A stretch of DNA of 64,000 bases. Origin: Pegea sp. RAD2-039. Lineage: Eukaryota > Chordata > Thaliacea > Salpida > Salpidae. Numbering within the stretch: the first letter of the stretch is position 1; every line of letters begins with the position of its first letter. The stretch covers positions 248,001 through 312,000 of the forward strand of contig JAQGEQ010000201.1 in assembly GCA_034620365.1 (NCBI GenBank), given 5' to 3'. This document shows, piece by piece, positions 27,047 through 41,370 of this stretch. The translations under genes and the position numbers were made by a program. The notes beneath the pieces are model-generated. The model was given only the letters and a program-made list of their open reading frames with translations, did no database searches and had not been told where the DNA came from.

Positions 27047-30000
27047 AATCATCACCTCAATGACGTCATCAGAATCATTTCAATATCATGAAAAAAATTC
27101 CATTTTTACTAATATCAATCCATTTTTTAATTTCATTGCTTTAAATGACGTCACATCTTCAATGACGTCACTAACATCATTTATTTCTATTTTATTTTTG
27201 AGATTTTTTAATTTTTATGCAAATTTTTTAGTTGATGCAAAGAAAGAAAATGTTTTTATATTCAGTTCAAAATTTCTAAATTTTTTCTTTTTTTCAATTT
27301 TACAGAATAAAAATTCCAACTGAATCATAGACAAAATATTAACAGTTTTAATTAAAAGCTTTTTAAACTACACAAAATCAGAGATTTTCATAAATTTAAT
27401 CATTTTATTTCTACTCTGAAGTTTTATTGAACAAATTTAAATTTGTTTCAATTTTAACAAAAAAACTCCAATTTCAAATCATCAATAAAAAAAACTTTTC
27501 TTTTTGTACAAAGAATTTTTGTTAAAAAACATTTTCGAATATTTAAAAAAAATGTTTTTTTGTAAAAGGTCTGTGCTGTAATCACAAATTTTCCAAGTAT
27601 TTTCAAAATAATATTTGAAAGATAAATGATTCTTTGAAATTGTAATCTTTTTTATTTGTGTTGGTTATGCTGGTTAGCTTGAATATAAATAACATTAAAT
27701 CTTTAACAATAAAAACGTTTCAAACTTGGAAACATTTTGTTACCTGTTTAATTTATGTTAAAGATAATAGAAATGTAAACTGACAAGAATTGTTTACTAA
27801 ATGATGGGTGTTTTAATAGATGCTTTCATAAAACTGAACTTTCAGAATCTTTATTATTAATGCAGTTTTGTTTCACATCTTTTTTATCTTTTTCTTAAAA
27901 CTAAAAACTCTTAGACAGTTTAACTATTTACCGATATCTTATAAACTTTAAATTATTAGAAAATAGAAAATTTATAGTTAAAAAGATTATAAAATAATTC
28001 AAAACTATAAAATGTGCTAAATAATAGAAACATCGTCTATTAAAGTGAGGTTTTTTGATTACAGTATTGAGTGAAGTTACAAAACAAGTAGCTTTAAAAT
28101 TGTAATACATCAATCATTTATTAAATATTTATTTAGTTTTATAATAAAAAAATTTGCTCTGCTATAATCAATTCAATAATATATATAATTAATACAAAAC
28201 TTTTTTGAGGGAAAACACATCTAAATAATACTACTAGGTAATTTATCATATACATATAGATCATAATAGATAATTTTTATATAGCAAATATTCAACTTGT
28301 TGTAATATTCTTAAAATTTTCTCAATCAATTTTACAGCATAAATTGATTTATATAATACTAATTAAAGTATAATAATTTTTTATGAAATATATGATATAG
28401 GAGAATTAATGATTTGAATAAAGATTGTTTATAGCCATTAAGAAATGTAAAAGAAAATGTTTAAAAAAACTTGTCATTGCAAAATTTAAGTTTCAAACAA
28501 AACATTCTATAGTAAAACTTGTAATCTCATTATTCAATTAAATTATTTATTAAGTTTACCAGCAAGTTCTATTTTTTTAAGAAATGGTTGTTTCAAATCT
28601 TATTACAAACATTATCTCTCATTTTTTAAGTTAGTTGTAAAAATATACACAACTGCTAACTTATCGAGAACAATAAAGAAAAAAGCTTTGTTTTGTTGTT
28701 TATTGTATGAAAAAGTATTTATAACACTTTCTGCTCTCTAGCCTTATGTAAAAGTTTAAACTTAGATGTAAACTTAACGCAAAACAAATTTTTTACAATG
28801 AGGTAAAAAAATTACTTACGTTTTATTTAGGTGTAATCTTCTCATGTCTTACAAAATGTTTCGTCAGTTTTTTTAAAGTTTTATTTCCAGCCTTAAATAT
28901 ATAACGTTAAATAACAACATTTTGATGGATTTTTTTTTATGGTTTTCAAAATATTTTAGATAATTAGAAACTAGTGCTTTGTTTTTATTTTTGTAAATTT
29001 TTCGCAGCTTATTGTTGAAAATAAAATGCTACTGAAGATAAAAAATAATATTATTGAATATATTCATAAAAATACTTTTTTGATAATGTTTATAAACTGA
29101 TTATCAAAAATAATTATTTTCCAAAAGACTGATTGTAAAAAAGCAAAGAAATATTATTAAACTGCAAAATTAAAGTAAATCTTTTACTGTTTTTAAAATA
29201 TCTCATATTTTTTTAGAAATCTCAAATGATTTTTATTAATCATCGTTAAGTTATTTCTTTATTAATTTTAACTTATTATAATAATTGGGCGAATCACTTT
29301 GATTGCATCTCGTATCTCTGAGATACTATCTAAATAAATGATTTAATAAAGTATTTCAATTACTTTTTATTATCTTTTACAAAATTAGCCATAAATTGTA
29401 TTTCCTGTTTAGTTAAATGCAAATAAAAACTGTTCATTTTAAAAGTAGACTAAAAATTGAAAAAAGTGATGATATTTATTTTTTTCAGAATATAATTGTG
29501 CACGGTTTTTGGCCTACACTGCTTTGGGTTTGCGGTTTTTAGCTTTGTTTTGTTTATATTTTATAAATAAAGTTTTTGTAAGTATCAATAAATTGGTTCG
29601 ATTAAATTAATGTGGGCTGAGTTGTGGCGATTTTTCTTCAAGTTTATTTATAATAGCTTAAAAGTAAATAGTGAAAATTAAGTTTCAGCTTTATTTCAGT
29701 TGCTTTTTAACTATATTTATAAAATTTTGAAAAATAACTATTAACAACTGATAAAATGAAATATGGATATTAAAACTTAATTTGATATTTTTTGCTTCTA
29801 TATTTTATTATTTCTTTCTACATTATTTGTTTCTAAAAAATTCTATTTTTGCTTTGTTCATTATTTCTTAAAAATTATTTAAAAAATTTAGAATTTATTA
29901 TTCAACTATCTCACTATTTATCATTGTTTTTGTAGTTTATTTAAAACACCAAAAACAATATAAATTTTTCATTAAGTTTTACTTTTATCTTATTTTATGT

Positions 30001-31030
30001 CTGTGGTTTTAAACAATTAGATTATTTTATTCTCCTAATTACTTGCTAATGGAACATTATGGAATAATTTGTTTATATTTATAATCATTACTAATCTGAA
30101 GACCTTAAACTCAAATTACATGTAAATTAATTGCATCAAAAAGCTTTTTTATTTAAGTTTCGTTTTAAATTTTATGTTAAACAAAAATCTAAATTTTTAT
30201 TTAATATCCTTTTAATTATATTTTTTCCATTTATTATAATTTACAGCACTAATTAATAAATATTCTGCAGAATCTATATTGCCTTAATAGTACTTTTAAT
30301 TTATAAGTGTAATTACTTTTAATACAATTATTTATCAAATTTTTGTTTAAATATTTTATATAGTAAGAATTAGAAAAAAATTACAAATTGTTTATAACAA
30401 ATATTATTGACTTATAGTTCACTAAACATTTTAAAATCTTTTCTAATAATTTCTCACTTTTAACTTAACTTTTTTAGAAAACTTACAATATATAATATCA
30501 GTTTTGTAAAAATTCTACAAACAATATATTTTTAAACTAGTTTTTGTATAAGCCAATACCTTATACCTTACCCTAATAGCCTATAAACTATTTTTAGTAT
30601 TAGTGCATAGTTTCTACTCTTAGAAATTTTACTCATTTTTGTAATAATTAGTAAAGAAGTTGGGTTTTGTTTACATTATAACATCGTTTTATTACTTGAA
30701 TTATTTTTTTATTTACAAGCATTGGTATTAAATTTAAATAAAACAAAAATGTTTATAAAGTTATTTGTTGTGTTTTTGTTGTTTTATTTTAACTCATATA
30801 TACTGCTATTAAACAAAAATATTGTTCTTTAAAGTACTTTACATACATTTTTTTATTTAACATTTTTATAGAGCATCTTAATTTAAAAACTGCTTTTGAT
30901 TAGAAATTAAGATAATTCGTACAAGTTTAAATACCATCAATCAAAATTGATTTTAGCGAATAAACTCAAGTTTAATAGAAACTGATAATTTGTATGTAAT
31001 AATCGTTTTGTAAAAGATTTTTTGCCAAAA
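27047..31030. other. Intergenic region between PKC and CK1 alpha
   Basis: The first roughly 130 bp still carry TGACGTCA copies (27060, 27146, 27163) and are probably PKC 3' UTR. The rest is A/T-rich without palindromes, coding blocks or recognisable repeats. Confidence 0.6.
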
Positions 31031-33254
31031 ATGTCCTCGTCGAACAACTCAAACAAGGTTGAGTTTATTGTTGGAGGAAAATATCGTCTTGTTAGAAAGA
31101 TTGGAAGCGGCTCTTTTGGAGATATCTATCTTAGTATAAACGTTACTAATGGTGAAGTAAGTTTTATGCAAATCAATTTTCATATTTACTTGATGTAAAC
31201 GGTTTAAATGGAAGACAGCAATTTAAAAAGTTTTAATTTAATCTTGATCAAAATTTATGTAAAACTTTTCAACTAAAATAATGTTGAATTACTTTTCAAA
31301 ATGTTCAAGTTGTTCATAATAAATCCACCTACTTACTATACTTCCAACTCCACATGGAATATAATACTTGAATAAAGTTTAGTTGAATCATTGTTAGCAC
31401 CTTCTCAGGTAAAAACTCCTCTAACAAAACTTTTTTCATACTTTTATTCAAGCTAAGATTAATTGATAAGATTACAAATTGAATATGACGGTCATGATAT
31501 TTGGTTAGCTGAATGTGAAATGATGTCTATTAAATAATTGAAAGGTTCTATGCTTAAAACTAGTTTCTATTCTTCTTTTAAAGGGTTAGAGTTTGTTTAA
31601 TCTAGCAATTTGACTTTTTAAAACTACCAGGCCAACAACACTTAATCAGTAATAACTTGTCTTACTAACAAATCTTGTCTTTGTACTGAGGATTCGTCTG
31701 TTTGTATCACTTACTTTTATGTCGCTTATGTATTTTTTACCTTTATGATCTTTAAAATTTTCGAAACTTTCTTTAAAAAGCTCCAATTTGACTAACTTCA
31801 AAATCGTAAAAATTCTGAACATGCAAACAACTTAACTGTCAGCTACAAACTCAAACTAACAATTTGATATTAACAGGAAGTCGCCGTGAAACTAGAATCG
31901 CCAAAATCCAGACATCCACAACTACAATATGAAAGCAAAATTTACAAAGTCTTACAAGGAGGTTTAGGAATACCGCATATCAGGTTTATGGTTCAGTGCT
32001 CGATATTTCCACTAAATTATCTTTGCTCAGATGGTATGGACAAGAGAAGAACTTTAATGTCTTAGTATTGGATCTCTTGGGACCTAGTATGGAAGATTTG
32101 TTCAATTTCTGCTCACGAAGATTTTCAATGAAAACAGTTTTGATGTTGGCTGATCAGGTAAAAAAAGTTTCAGTTGAAAGATTTCTAGTAAAAAGTTCTA
32201 AAAATAATTGTTGCTACCAGCTGATGACGTCACTAACTTATGAGAAGGGTATAAAGAAAACTAGATGAACAAGTTTTCTCTTATAAGATTTAATTAAGAA
32301 TCGATGTTTGCAGAGTTTGACGTCATCAACTTATGACGTCATCAACTTGTTTTTCAGATGATTAGCCGAGTAGAGTATGTTCATGATCGGAATTTTATTC
32401 ATCGTGATATTAAACCAGATAATTTTCTGATGGGCATTGGTCGTCATTGCAACAAAGTATGTCTTTAATCTTTATCACTAAATGATCTTCATCCTGATCC
32501 TCATCACTTTTTTTCATTTTTCAGCTCTTTATCATCGATTTCGGACTTGCCAAGAAGTACAGAGATTCGCGCAAAACGCACATCCCTTATCGCGAAGATA
32601 AAAACTTGACAGGAACAGCTCGCTACGCCAGCATCAAAGCTCACATCGGAGTCGAACAAAGGTACCTTGAAACGCTATCACTGTTTCATCTTTACCATCT
32701 TGCTACTTAATAGCCGTCGAGACGACCTTGAGTCACTTGGCTACGTCTTGATGTATTTTCTTCGCGGTACTTTACCCTGGCAAGGACTCAAAGCTGTCAC
32801 TAAAAAGCAAAAGTATGAAAAAATCAGCGAAAAAAAGATGGCAACTCCTATTGAGACCCTCTGCCGAGTAAGCCGACTTTCACACCATCAATTCCCGTCA
32901 ACTCACTAAATTTTCTCGAAGGGATGTCCTGCGGAATTTGCAATGTATCTCAACTTTTGTCGCGCTCTTCGCTTCGATGAAGACCCCGATTACTCATATC
33001 TTCGTCAGCTATTTCGAATTCTGTTTCGAACACTCAATCACCAGGTAACAAACTGTGATCTTCAGACCTTCTTTTATCATCAACATCTTTTCAGCATGAC
33101 TTCGTATTTGATTGGACAATTTTGAAGCAGAAGCCACCTTCTTCAACACATACATTTAATCCACAAGGTGTCAGTAAAGAGCGTTCTAAATCAAAAGGTG
33201 ACTTGTTGAGAATTTGAATTTTTGTAAATTAATTTTCTTTTAGATTTCCTTTAA
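31031..33254 (+). CDS. Casein kinase 1 alpha
   Basis: Nine exons, 328 residues: 31031-31156, 31877-31983, 32031-32157, 32358-32456, 32525-32661, 32714-32867, 32922-33044, 33095-33197 and 33244-33254. The protein follows vertebrate CK1 alpha almost residue for residue through the kinase domain. It starts with M-S-S-S and E-F-I-V-G-G-K-Y, then [45 protein letters not shown] and the alpha-type F-R-T-L-N-H-Q. The loop before H-I-P-Y-R-E-D is slightly shorter than in human. The kinase acts in Wnt and Hedgehog signalling, the circadian clock and many other processes. The last coding exon adds only three residues after a Ser/Lys tail; that tiny exon is the least certain part. Intron 3 contains three TGACGTCA copies; the others lack them. 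AATAAA lies at 33511. Confidence 0.95.
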
Positions 33255-36200
33255 AAACTTCCAATTTCTTCTCTAGGTGAGTTCCAAATTTCATGAAATT
33301 TTTATTTTTGTTCTCCTTTTTGAACAGGTAATAAAGATTTGAAAGAATAAAAGCCTCCTTAGATGCTTTAAGCGTTTATTTTTTTCTACCTTAAATTTTT
33401 TTCTATTTTCTTTTAAGCTCAAACTGTTTTTACAAATGCTTGTCACCCTACAGAAGAAAATCAAAAATTGTTTTGTTATCATTTATGTTCAAAAGTTTCT
33501 ATTCGCCAATAATAAACTAAATCTCGAAATTAACTGTCGTTGCTTAGCAACTATTTTTTGCGCCGACTAGAAGTTTGTATTTCCAAAGGTTTCCAATAAA
33601 TAATTTACAAAATTTGAACATTTCGAAAATTTAAATTTTAGTCAACAAAAAGCTTTTAGAAATATTTCACTAAATGAGGAGGATGTTAATTGAATAGCTT
33701 CTTTTGTTGCAATTTCATTCATTGTAATCGAATATTTTATTATTAAGTTTCATCATAATAAAAACCACTTTCATAGATTGTGAACTTTGTTACTTAAGCA
33801 AGTGAGTCCTCAGCACCTTCATCCACCAAGCACAAGATCTTTGGTAAGATAATCTTGTAGACTTGATATTGAAGAGTTTTTACAAACCAAGGTGCTACAT
33901 CAAACAACTGATCCAAGTTCTAGTGAAAACACTAAATCATCAAATTCAGCAAAAAATTCATTTTTTTTGTAAATTATTTTTCAACTACAACTTCATTGGT
34001 CAGTTTACGATTCAGAATTTTCTAGATTTGATTCCAGCTGAATATTAGAAGAAAGTTAGTTGATGCCAACTTCGACACTTTACAAACATCTAATTGTTTA
34101 ACTCAACAATTTCAATACTATTTCATCAAATGATATTTTTCTTATAGAGTCTACTTTAGACCATATTGTTTGATTTCAATGATCTAATAAAAGTTAAAAG
34201 GTTTTCAGATCACATCAGTTTGTACCAACTAAGGCTTACATCCAACCACAAATCTCCGAGATCTTGTATCGAATAAGCTGTATAAACATGTTTTAAAGAA
34301 GTTTACAAACTATCATAGAAATAGGCGTTCTATTGTGACTATAAAAAGCATCTAGTACATAAAACTTCAGTTTTTTAATTTTAATATTTAGTTGCTGGAC
34401 GAGTTGTTGTCAGTCGAGGTGCTGAATCAACTTAAATTTGTTTCTAATTTGATTCAAACTGAACTAGAAATCAGAGTAATATTGTAATTATGTTAGAAAA
34501 TAATTTTCTAGAGGTTAATAATTTATAATTGTACAGAAGTTCTCGAATATTTGGATTCTACCTTTTCTTTATCTAAAGTAATTTAAAGTTAAATTGTTCA
34601 CAAGTTTTACAAATATTAATTTCAAAACTCTAAAATAAATATTTGTGAGTTTGAGAAGAAATAAAATGATCTCAATTGGACTTCAATAGGGTGGAAACCA
34701 TTAAATTTATGAATATAAAATTTCAGATAGAGACCTTTTCGTAAAAGCGATCAAGAAAATGGTTGAATAAAGTGATTATTTATTTGATCAGAAAATATGA
34801 AGCAAATTGCTGCATAAAATAGGAAAATTTCTACATAAATATAACTTAAAAAATGTCATTTACTTCTTCATCCTAATCTTTCAAACAACTTCACCACGTT
34901 TCAGTGAAAAAAGTTACCTAAAAAAGTAAAACTTTAAACATTTAAATATAATTTGTAAGAATGAAAAATGATTTTCAAAGTTTCTACAAAAACAGGATAG
35001 AAATCGGAAGCAGAAGCAGTTCAGAAAGATTATGGTTTAAACGAACTTGTTGTCCAACAAAGATGAGTTTCAAATAAGGAAAGTTATCTGAAGATATCAT
35101 TGATACAAAATAATCAAGATCTTTCAAAAAGTGAAATCATTTTAAAAAGATCTAGAAGAATTAAATAGTGCAATAAAAGAGAGATAATTATAAATGGGAT
35201 AGCAGCTTAGTTTGCATGAAACTATCTGATTTATAAATTTATTTTTTTAATGAAATGATGTTATTAGTTTTTGGGATAAAATATTTTTGTCGAATTGGAA
35301 TCAAAATAAATTGAAGAGAGGTAAATTCTTTAAGTAGTTTTTCTAATGTTTAAAAAAAATTATATTTGAAAATACAATTTGATTTAAAAAAATCAAGTTT
35401 AAATCACCTTTAATAGAATTTTCTTTTTAAAGTTGATGATATCAAAACGATTAAATAAGGTTAAATTATTTGATGTATTTTGTGGATTGAAAGATGTTTT
35501 TAGCGATTTTCAAATCTGTTTTCACACCAACAAAAAAGCAACAAAATTAAAGTTAACAAAATTGAAAGAGAAAATAAAATATATTGATTTAATATAAGAG
35601 CAAAAAACTCATAAATGAAAAGAAAACGAAACAAAATATTTAATTGTAAAAACATTAAAAGAATTTACTTTAACTTTGTGACTTACCACTAAATGCTACT
35701 AGACAAATAAAAGTTTATAGTTTCACAAACAACAAGCTTTTTTGTCAAATAAATCAAATTTGATGTTTTCAATCACAAAACATTTTAGAATTGATTAAAC
35801 GAAAGAAAACGTACAATAAATTAGCCCTGTTTAAAATCATCAGAACAGATTGGACAAAGAAATATTGAAGTAATAAATTTGAAGAGCACAGCAAAAAATG
35901 ATCTGACAACTTATTAGTAATTAACAGACATTAACGAAAAAAAAAGTATAAAAGAAAAAAACGGAAAACATTTTCATCAAAAATTTTTTTGTTAAAAAGT
36001 CTAACATTTAAACGATAATGCTAAATGACATATATGAAGCAAATACAAAAGAAGCCGTCAGTTAGAATATAAAACTAATTTTTATGCATCGTAATTAATT
36101 CATTCAAATTAGCACAAAATGAAAATTAAATAAGTTGTACATTAGTCAATCTATAAAATATGTTTGAACAATAAAAAAAAGCTATTTGTTAAATTCAATT

Positions 36201-38770
36201 GCAAAAATTTTATTAATTACACAATTTGCAAAATAGTTTATAAAATTCAGTAAAAATCTATAAATTAATGAACAAAATAGAATTACTTTATTTTAGGGTT
36301 GAAAATAAACAGTATTCAGTACTTGTAAAATTCTTGGCGAAAATATTTACTGGAAATAGTTTTTTAAGGACACAAAAAGTTATGTCAGAATATTGCGTAA
36401 AATAGACAAGTTCTCAGTACCCTCGGCAAATATGGAATAAAAGAAAAACAATTTTTACAACCTGTTTTTGAATTGAATAAATATATAAAAAATATCTTCT
36501 TAAGAATCAAACCAGTTTTGCTTGAATTGTAAACCACAAAACTTTATTGTACTACTTGAAGACTATCTAGAATAAATCTAAATAAATAAACAATCAAACT
36601 TTATCAAGAACTGATTACAGGTAATTTCAACAGGTTATTATATCCAAATTTTATTTCAACATCAAAAATTTTAAAAACAAAATGTATAATATAAACTATC
36701 CTATTATCAGCACTTTTACCAAGTAAGTTAGAGTTATTTTGGGGTTAGTTTGACATTTAAAAATTTTAATAACAACATTTGTTGTATGTATTTGCTTGGT
36801 AGCATAGTAAGAATTTTTGTTTGAAGTGTTTGCGGTTGGATTATTCCACAAAAACTAAACTAAAATCTTGTTAATTGGATTCAGCACCTTTATTTGTAAA
36901 AAATCCTCGCCAACAAAACCAAGTAAAAACAACCTGTCCAATTAAGAAATATCGTACTTGCTAGTAGAGGTACACAAGTAGTTGTGTTAATTTTCAAAAT
37001 AATATCAAATGAAGAAAACACAAAAGTTTTTAAGTTACGCAATAGGTTCCAGAAACACTGCCGAAATTCTGCGTAATACTTATGAGAAAAGCCCTAAAAA
37101 AATATTCAAAACTTTTTGTTGTTGGTATCTCACCCGTACAGAGCTTTTTATTTGTCCTTGAAAAAAAAATTAATTTTCATAAATAAAATTTATTGATAAA
37201 AACCATTTTTTTCGTATCTGACTACAATATCAAACTTTAATTGTTTTTTAAAATGCAGAAACATTTTTGATAACTAAAAGTTTATACTCAATTTCAATTT
37301 CAAGTTTTGTTTTGAAATTATAAATCAAAAATTTTTGTCTAAAATTTAATAAATTAAATTAATTTGATTTTAATTAGAAAAAAATATTTTCATAAGTTTT
37401 AAATCAAACTATTTAAATTGATTTAAACTTTGAAAATAACCGCTTACTGTCCAAAAGAGTAAAGTAAAAATAAACCTAAAATAAACAAAACTTACGAAAT
37501 TAAAGTAAATAATAAATATTTTGTATAATAAATACCCTTACAAGATTACAACACAAGAAGTAATAAGGCCAAAAAACTCAAATATTGTTTTTCAAAATAA
37601 CAAAATAAATATTTTGATGAGGGTTTTGAATTGCGCAAAACAATTTGTTTTAAAAGCAAATTGTTGCTATAAGAACCTTCCAAACAAATAAAAAGATTAA
37701 GGAAACAAACAATAAATCAAAGCTTAAAATATTTTGTATACTTTTTCATTAGTTGGATTGTAAAGAAATGATTTACTTGATTTTTTATTTTATTGAAAAT
37801 TAAATAAAGCTATAAATTTTTGGATTCACTTGAAGGCAAATATTGACTAGCAGTATATCTAATGCTTGCTAAAGAGGAATATTTTGTTATATTAAAAAAG
37901 TTTTATCTTTAAACAATTTTGTTGCTTAGAACGTTTTTAAATCAAACAATTTGTTATTTGAAAAACTTCAAAAAATACTGTTACCTTTACACAAACATTC
38001 TTGGTTTTGTTTATAAATATTATTTGGTGTATTTTAAAAGAAAAACAAAATTGTTTAAGCCACATCATCCAATTTTTGTAAAACTTGGTTCTGCTTTCGT
38101 AATGAATACAAAAACAAACTTATTTTGTAAAAGAAATAATTTCTATTTAAATAATTATTATGTTTTATCAGTTAAAAAACATTGTCAGTTTATTAAAAAT
38201 AGCATATCACCTTTTAAAATAATTAAGTTTATGTTTTGTAAATATTCAGCTTTGTTGATTTTAGAAGCTTTGTGTTTGCTCTCAGCTTCAACCACCCAGC
38301 CTTTTGCTTCTTTGTTGACTTTAATATTAAAAAAGATTTTTTATTAAACACAATTCTTAAACTTTTGTACAAAAACTTCAGTTTTTTTTCAGAAATTTTT
38401 TCTTAATTCTTAAGAAATCTTTCAAAAAACAATTTGATTTGTTTTGACAAATCTAAAAAATATTTATCTTAAGTTTAAATTCAAATATTTTTGTTTATTT
38501 TTACTAAAATCACAAAAAGTTTTGTTGATCATTTTAAGGGACACAATTTAAAGTCAACAAAACGTAAATTTCTTTTGAGTTGAGACAACAAAATACCGCC
38601 GAGAAACAAATTAATTATTTACAAATGAAAATAATTCTTTTAAAACTTATCTAATTTCTTTCAGAAACAAAAATTATAAAAAATATTAAATTTTTAAAAC
38701 AAGATTCTGTATTTTTGCGTAAATTCTAAAAACTAGGAGTTGCTAACAATTTTTTCCAAAAACCGAATCA
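33255..38770. other. AT-rich intergenic region
   Basis: About 5.5 kb of A/T-rich sequence without palindromes, tandem repeats or recognisable exons. The 142-codon plus frame at 37919-38347 is Phe/Lys/Asn/Tyr/Leu-rich with A/T-ending codons and looks like chance. Candidate CK1 alpha 3' UTR occupies the first 250-350 bp. Confidence 0.6.
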
Positions 38771-38775
38771 ACTCA

Positions 38776-41370
38776 TGACGTCACAAGCATTCAAGTGGAA
38801 CAACTAGTGACGTCATCAACGCACACGGAGCTTCTCTTAGATGTGACGTCACAGATAAGAAATTCCTTCTCCAGTAACTTTTATCTTTTCCCAAAATATT
38901 TTATCTTCATCTTCGATAGCTGAGAAAGCGACGGTGATGACGTCACAAACGGTCGTCAACGAAACTTGCCAAACTGATGATGACGTCATCACTTCTTCTG
39001 CAAAGAATTTTTAATTAAATCAAAAAACAGCTGAAAAACTCAGCAATTCCGATGACGTCATCATCACTGTTTCGATGTTTCTGTGACGTTTAAAAAGCGT
39101 CGCTATAATACTCTAAAATCGCTAAAATATAAATTTGATACTAGATGACGTCATTGTCAGTCGACTGCCAACATCGATGAAGTCAGACAAAGGCTTGTAC
39201 TTTAATGACGTCATCAACAAGCTGACATCAACATGTGACATCATCACTTCAAGATTTCTGGGAATTTTTCAACAAACAATATTTTATCAACAAATTGAAG
39301 GAGGAAGTGATGATAGATTCGATTATCGCGTTTATGACGTCATCATGTGATCGTTGTCGTAAACTAAGAACTTTGCAGCGTTAATGGCGTCATGAAGTCC
39401 ATTGTTTATTACAAAGAAATGATTTGATGACGTCACAGATGTTTGCACGCGATCTTGTTTGTTGCCAAACAATCTGTTAGGTGCACGGAAGTCTATTGTG
39501 ACGTCACTGCACGCTACAAGTCGATGACGTCACGCGCTGGACTTGTTCGAACTGCTTTACCCGCCAAATTCTCTTTAGCGCCCCCACTGAAAATTGTTGG
39601 CTGATTTTTGAGTCGGTTTTAAATCAAAGAAATTTTTTTTGTTTTTTTGTTCAGAATTTTGGTGGACATCGAATCCAAGGTCACTGCTTGTCGTGTGGCC
39701 AAGTGTGACGTCATTGACAGCTTTTGTTGTTATTCGAACGACTTTTTTGTTTATTTTTCACTGGAAATTTTTGCTGAAAAAATCCTTTTTCGAAAATTAA
39801 ACAAAAATTTATGCAAAAAAAAAAGGAAAAAAAGGGGGATAACCCGGCTTTGACGTCATGGAAGCAATTCTTTTTTGACGTCATAAGCGATTGATGTTTG
39901 CAAAGAAGAAAAATTGGTTTTTAGATAAAAAAAATTTTGATTAAAATTCAGATTTTGAATTTGGAAAATTTGTTCAGAAAGTTTGATTTAAAAAAAACTT
40001 TTCACTTCAATGTGTTTGGTCAAAAGTAAATTTAATTGCAAATAATTTGCTGCTACAAATTTGGTCACTTTTTTTCTGGATTATTTTCATGTTGCCAAAT
40101 ATAATGCGAATGGTTTGAATGAAAATAACTTTTTTGTTTTAATTGATAATATTTCTTTTCACCTTTAAATAATTGTGAAAAATGTTTGAAAATAATTTTT
40201 GATTAATCAGTTTGTAATTTGTTGAATTATATTAGGAAATATATCAGAAAAAATACCGATATATTGAGGAATAATTTTTCAAAATTAATCAAAACCAAAA
40301 ATAAAATTTGTAGATTATTCGAAAAAATATTCTTCAACATGTTTGGCATTTGATTTGTTGAAATATTAATTTGAGTAGACACAAAATTGTAATATTTTCA
40401 CTTTTGATTAAATTTGTCATTAAAAATAACTGCAAAAGATGGAAAATTTTTAAACAATTTTCAATAAATCTTCAAATAAAACATCAAAAAAATTAGTTAA
40501 AATAACTGATTAAAACAACAACCCAAACCAAATCTGTTTTAAGCCAATTTTGTCATGATGTTTCAGACCACCTGATCACAGCTTGCCAAATGACCAGCAG
40601 ACGAAATAAACTCTGACAGCTAGAATTAAAATAATTCAGGATCTAAAAACTTCGGATTTTTAATCATTGAATCGATTGATAACTGCCCATCGCGCTGTTG
40701 ATGACGTCATATGTTTTTAACCAGCTTTGCTCTTCATTGGCCGCCTCATTTGCATATCCGCACCTTTGAGATTTGGACAGTCGCAAAATTATGACATCAC
40801 AAATTGAAATCTATCGAGACATTGTAGCTATGGAATCACTGATGACGTCATCACCATTCACCTGTTGTCCAGTGTAATTTGGCACACATGTCGATGACGT
40901 CATCACTAGCTTGTTGTTTTTACTCGTTACTAGCCAACAACAATAACAACATCTTCGATCGCTTTGTGATTGTTGGTTAAAATTACAATGTAGTTGATGA
41001 CGTCACCAACTCTTGATTAGACTAATTATTAACTAAGTTCTAAACTCGATATTTGGAATATTTCAGCTAAAAGCTGGTTGCTATGTTCGTTGCTAAGCTG
41101 GCTGTTAAGTTAATTGCTAGGTTAGTTGCTATGTTGGTTGCTATGTAAATATTTTATTCTTTTTTTTTACTAAATACGCTTTCATGTCGCTACTCTTGGA
41201 TTTTGCGATTGATGACATCACACTCAAGATCATAGAAGATTAGTTGTGACGTCACTAAGAAAACTTCTTCTACTGACTGCCTTTAAAGCCCGACGTGCAA
41301 GTGCGATGACGTCATCGTAGAATCGTTGTTGTGACGTCACATATGATCACGTGTAGAGCAATCAAATAAT
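38776..41370. repeat. Intergenic cluster of TGACGTCA palindromes
   Basis: Roughly 25 perfect or near-perfect copies of TGACGTCA lie in two sub-clusters (38776-39880 and 40700-41345), separated by A/T-rich sequence. Elsewhere in the window this density is seen only inside or next to transcribed genes. Several short frames look protein-like on both strands: plus 38920-39014; minus about 41465-41388 with I-W-V-E-W-V; minus about 40815-40670 with C-G-Y-A-N-E-A-A-N-E-E. None links into a convincing spliced gene, and both strands stay open partly because the palindrome has a stop in only one frame. The region may be an unrecognised gene, a lncRNA or a regulatory block. Confidence 0.6.
41083..41154. 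repeat. 12-bp minisatellite, six copies
   Basis: Six imperfect 12-bp units with consensus GGTTGCTATGTT lie in tandem, differing at the first base and around the fifth to ninth positions. The array lies in the palindrome-rich block. Confidence 0.85.

Noticed and set aside
37919..38347. 142-codon plus-strand open frame
   Set aside because: Composition dominated by Phe, Lys, Asn, Tyr and Leu with A/T-rich codons, no domain and no splice-linked partners; a chance frame in A/T-rich DNA.
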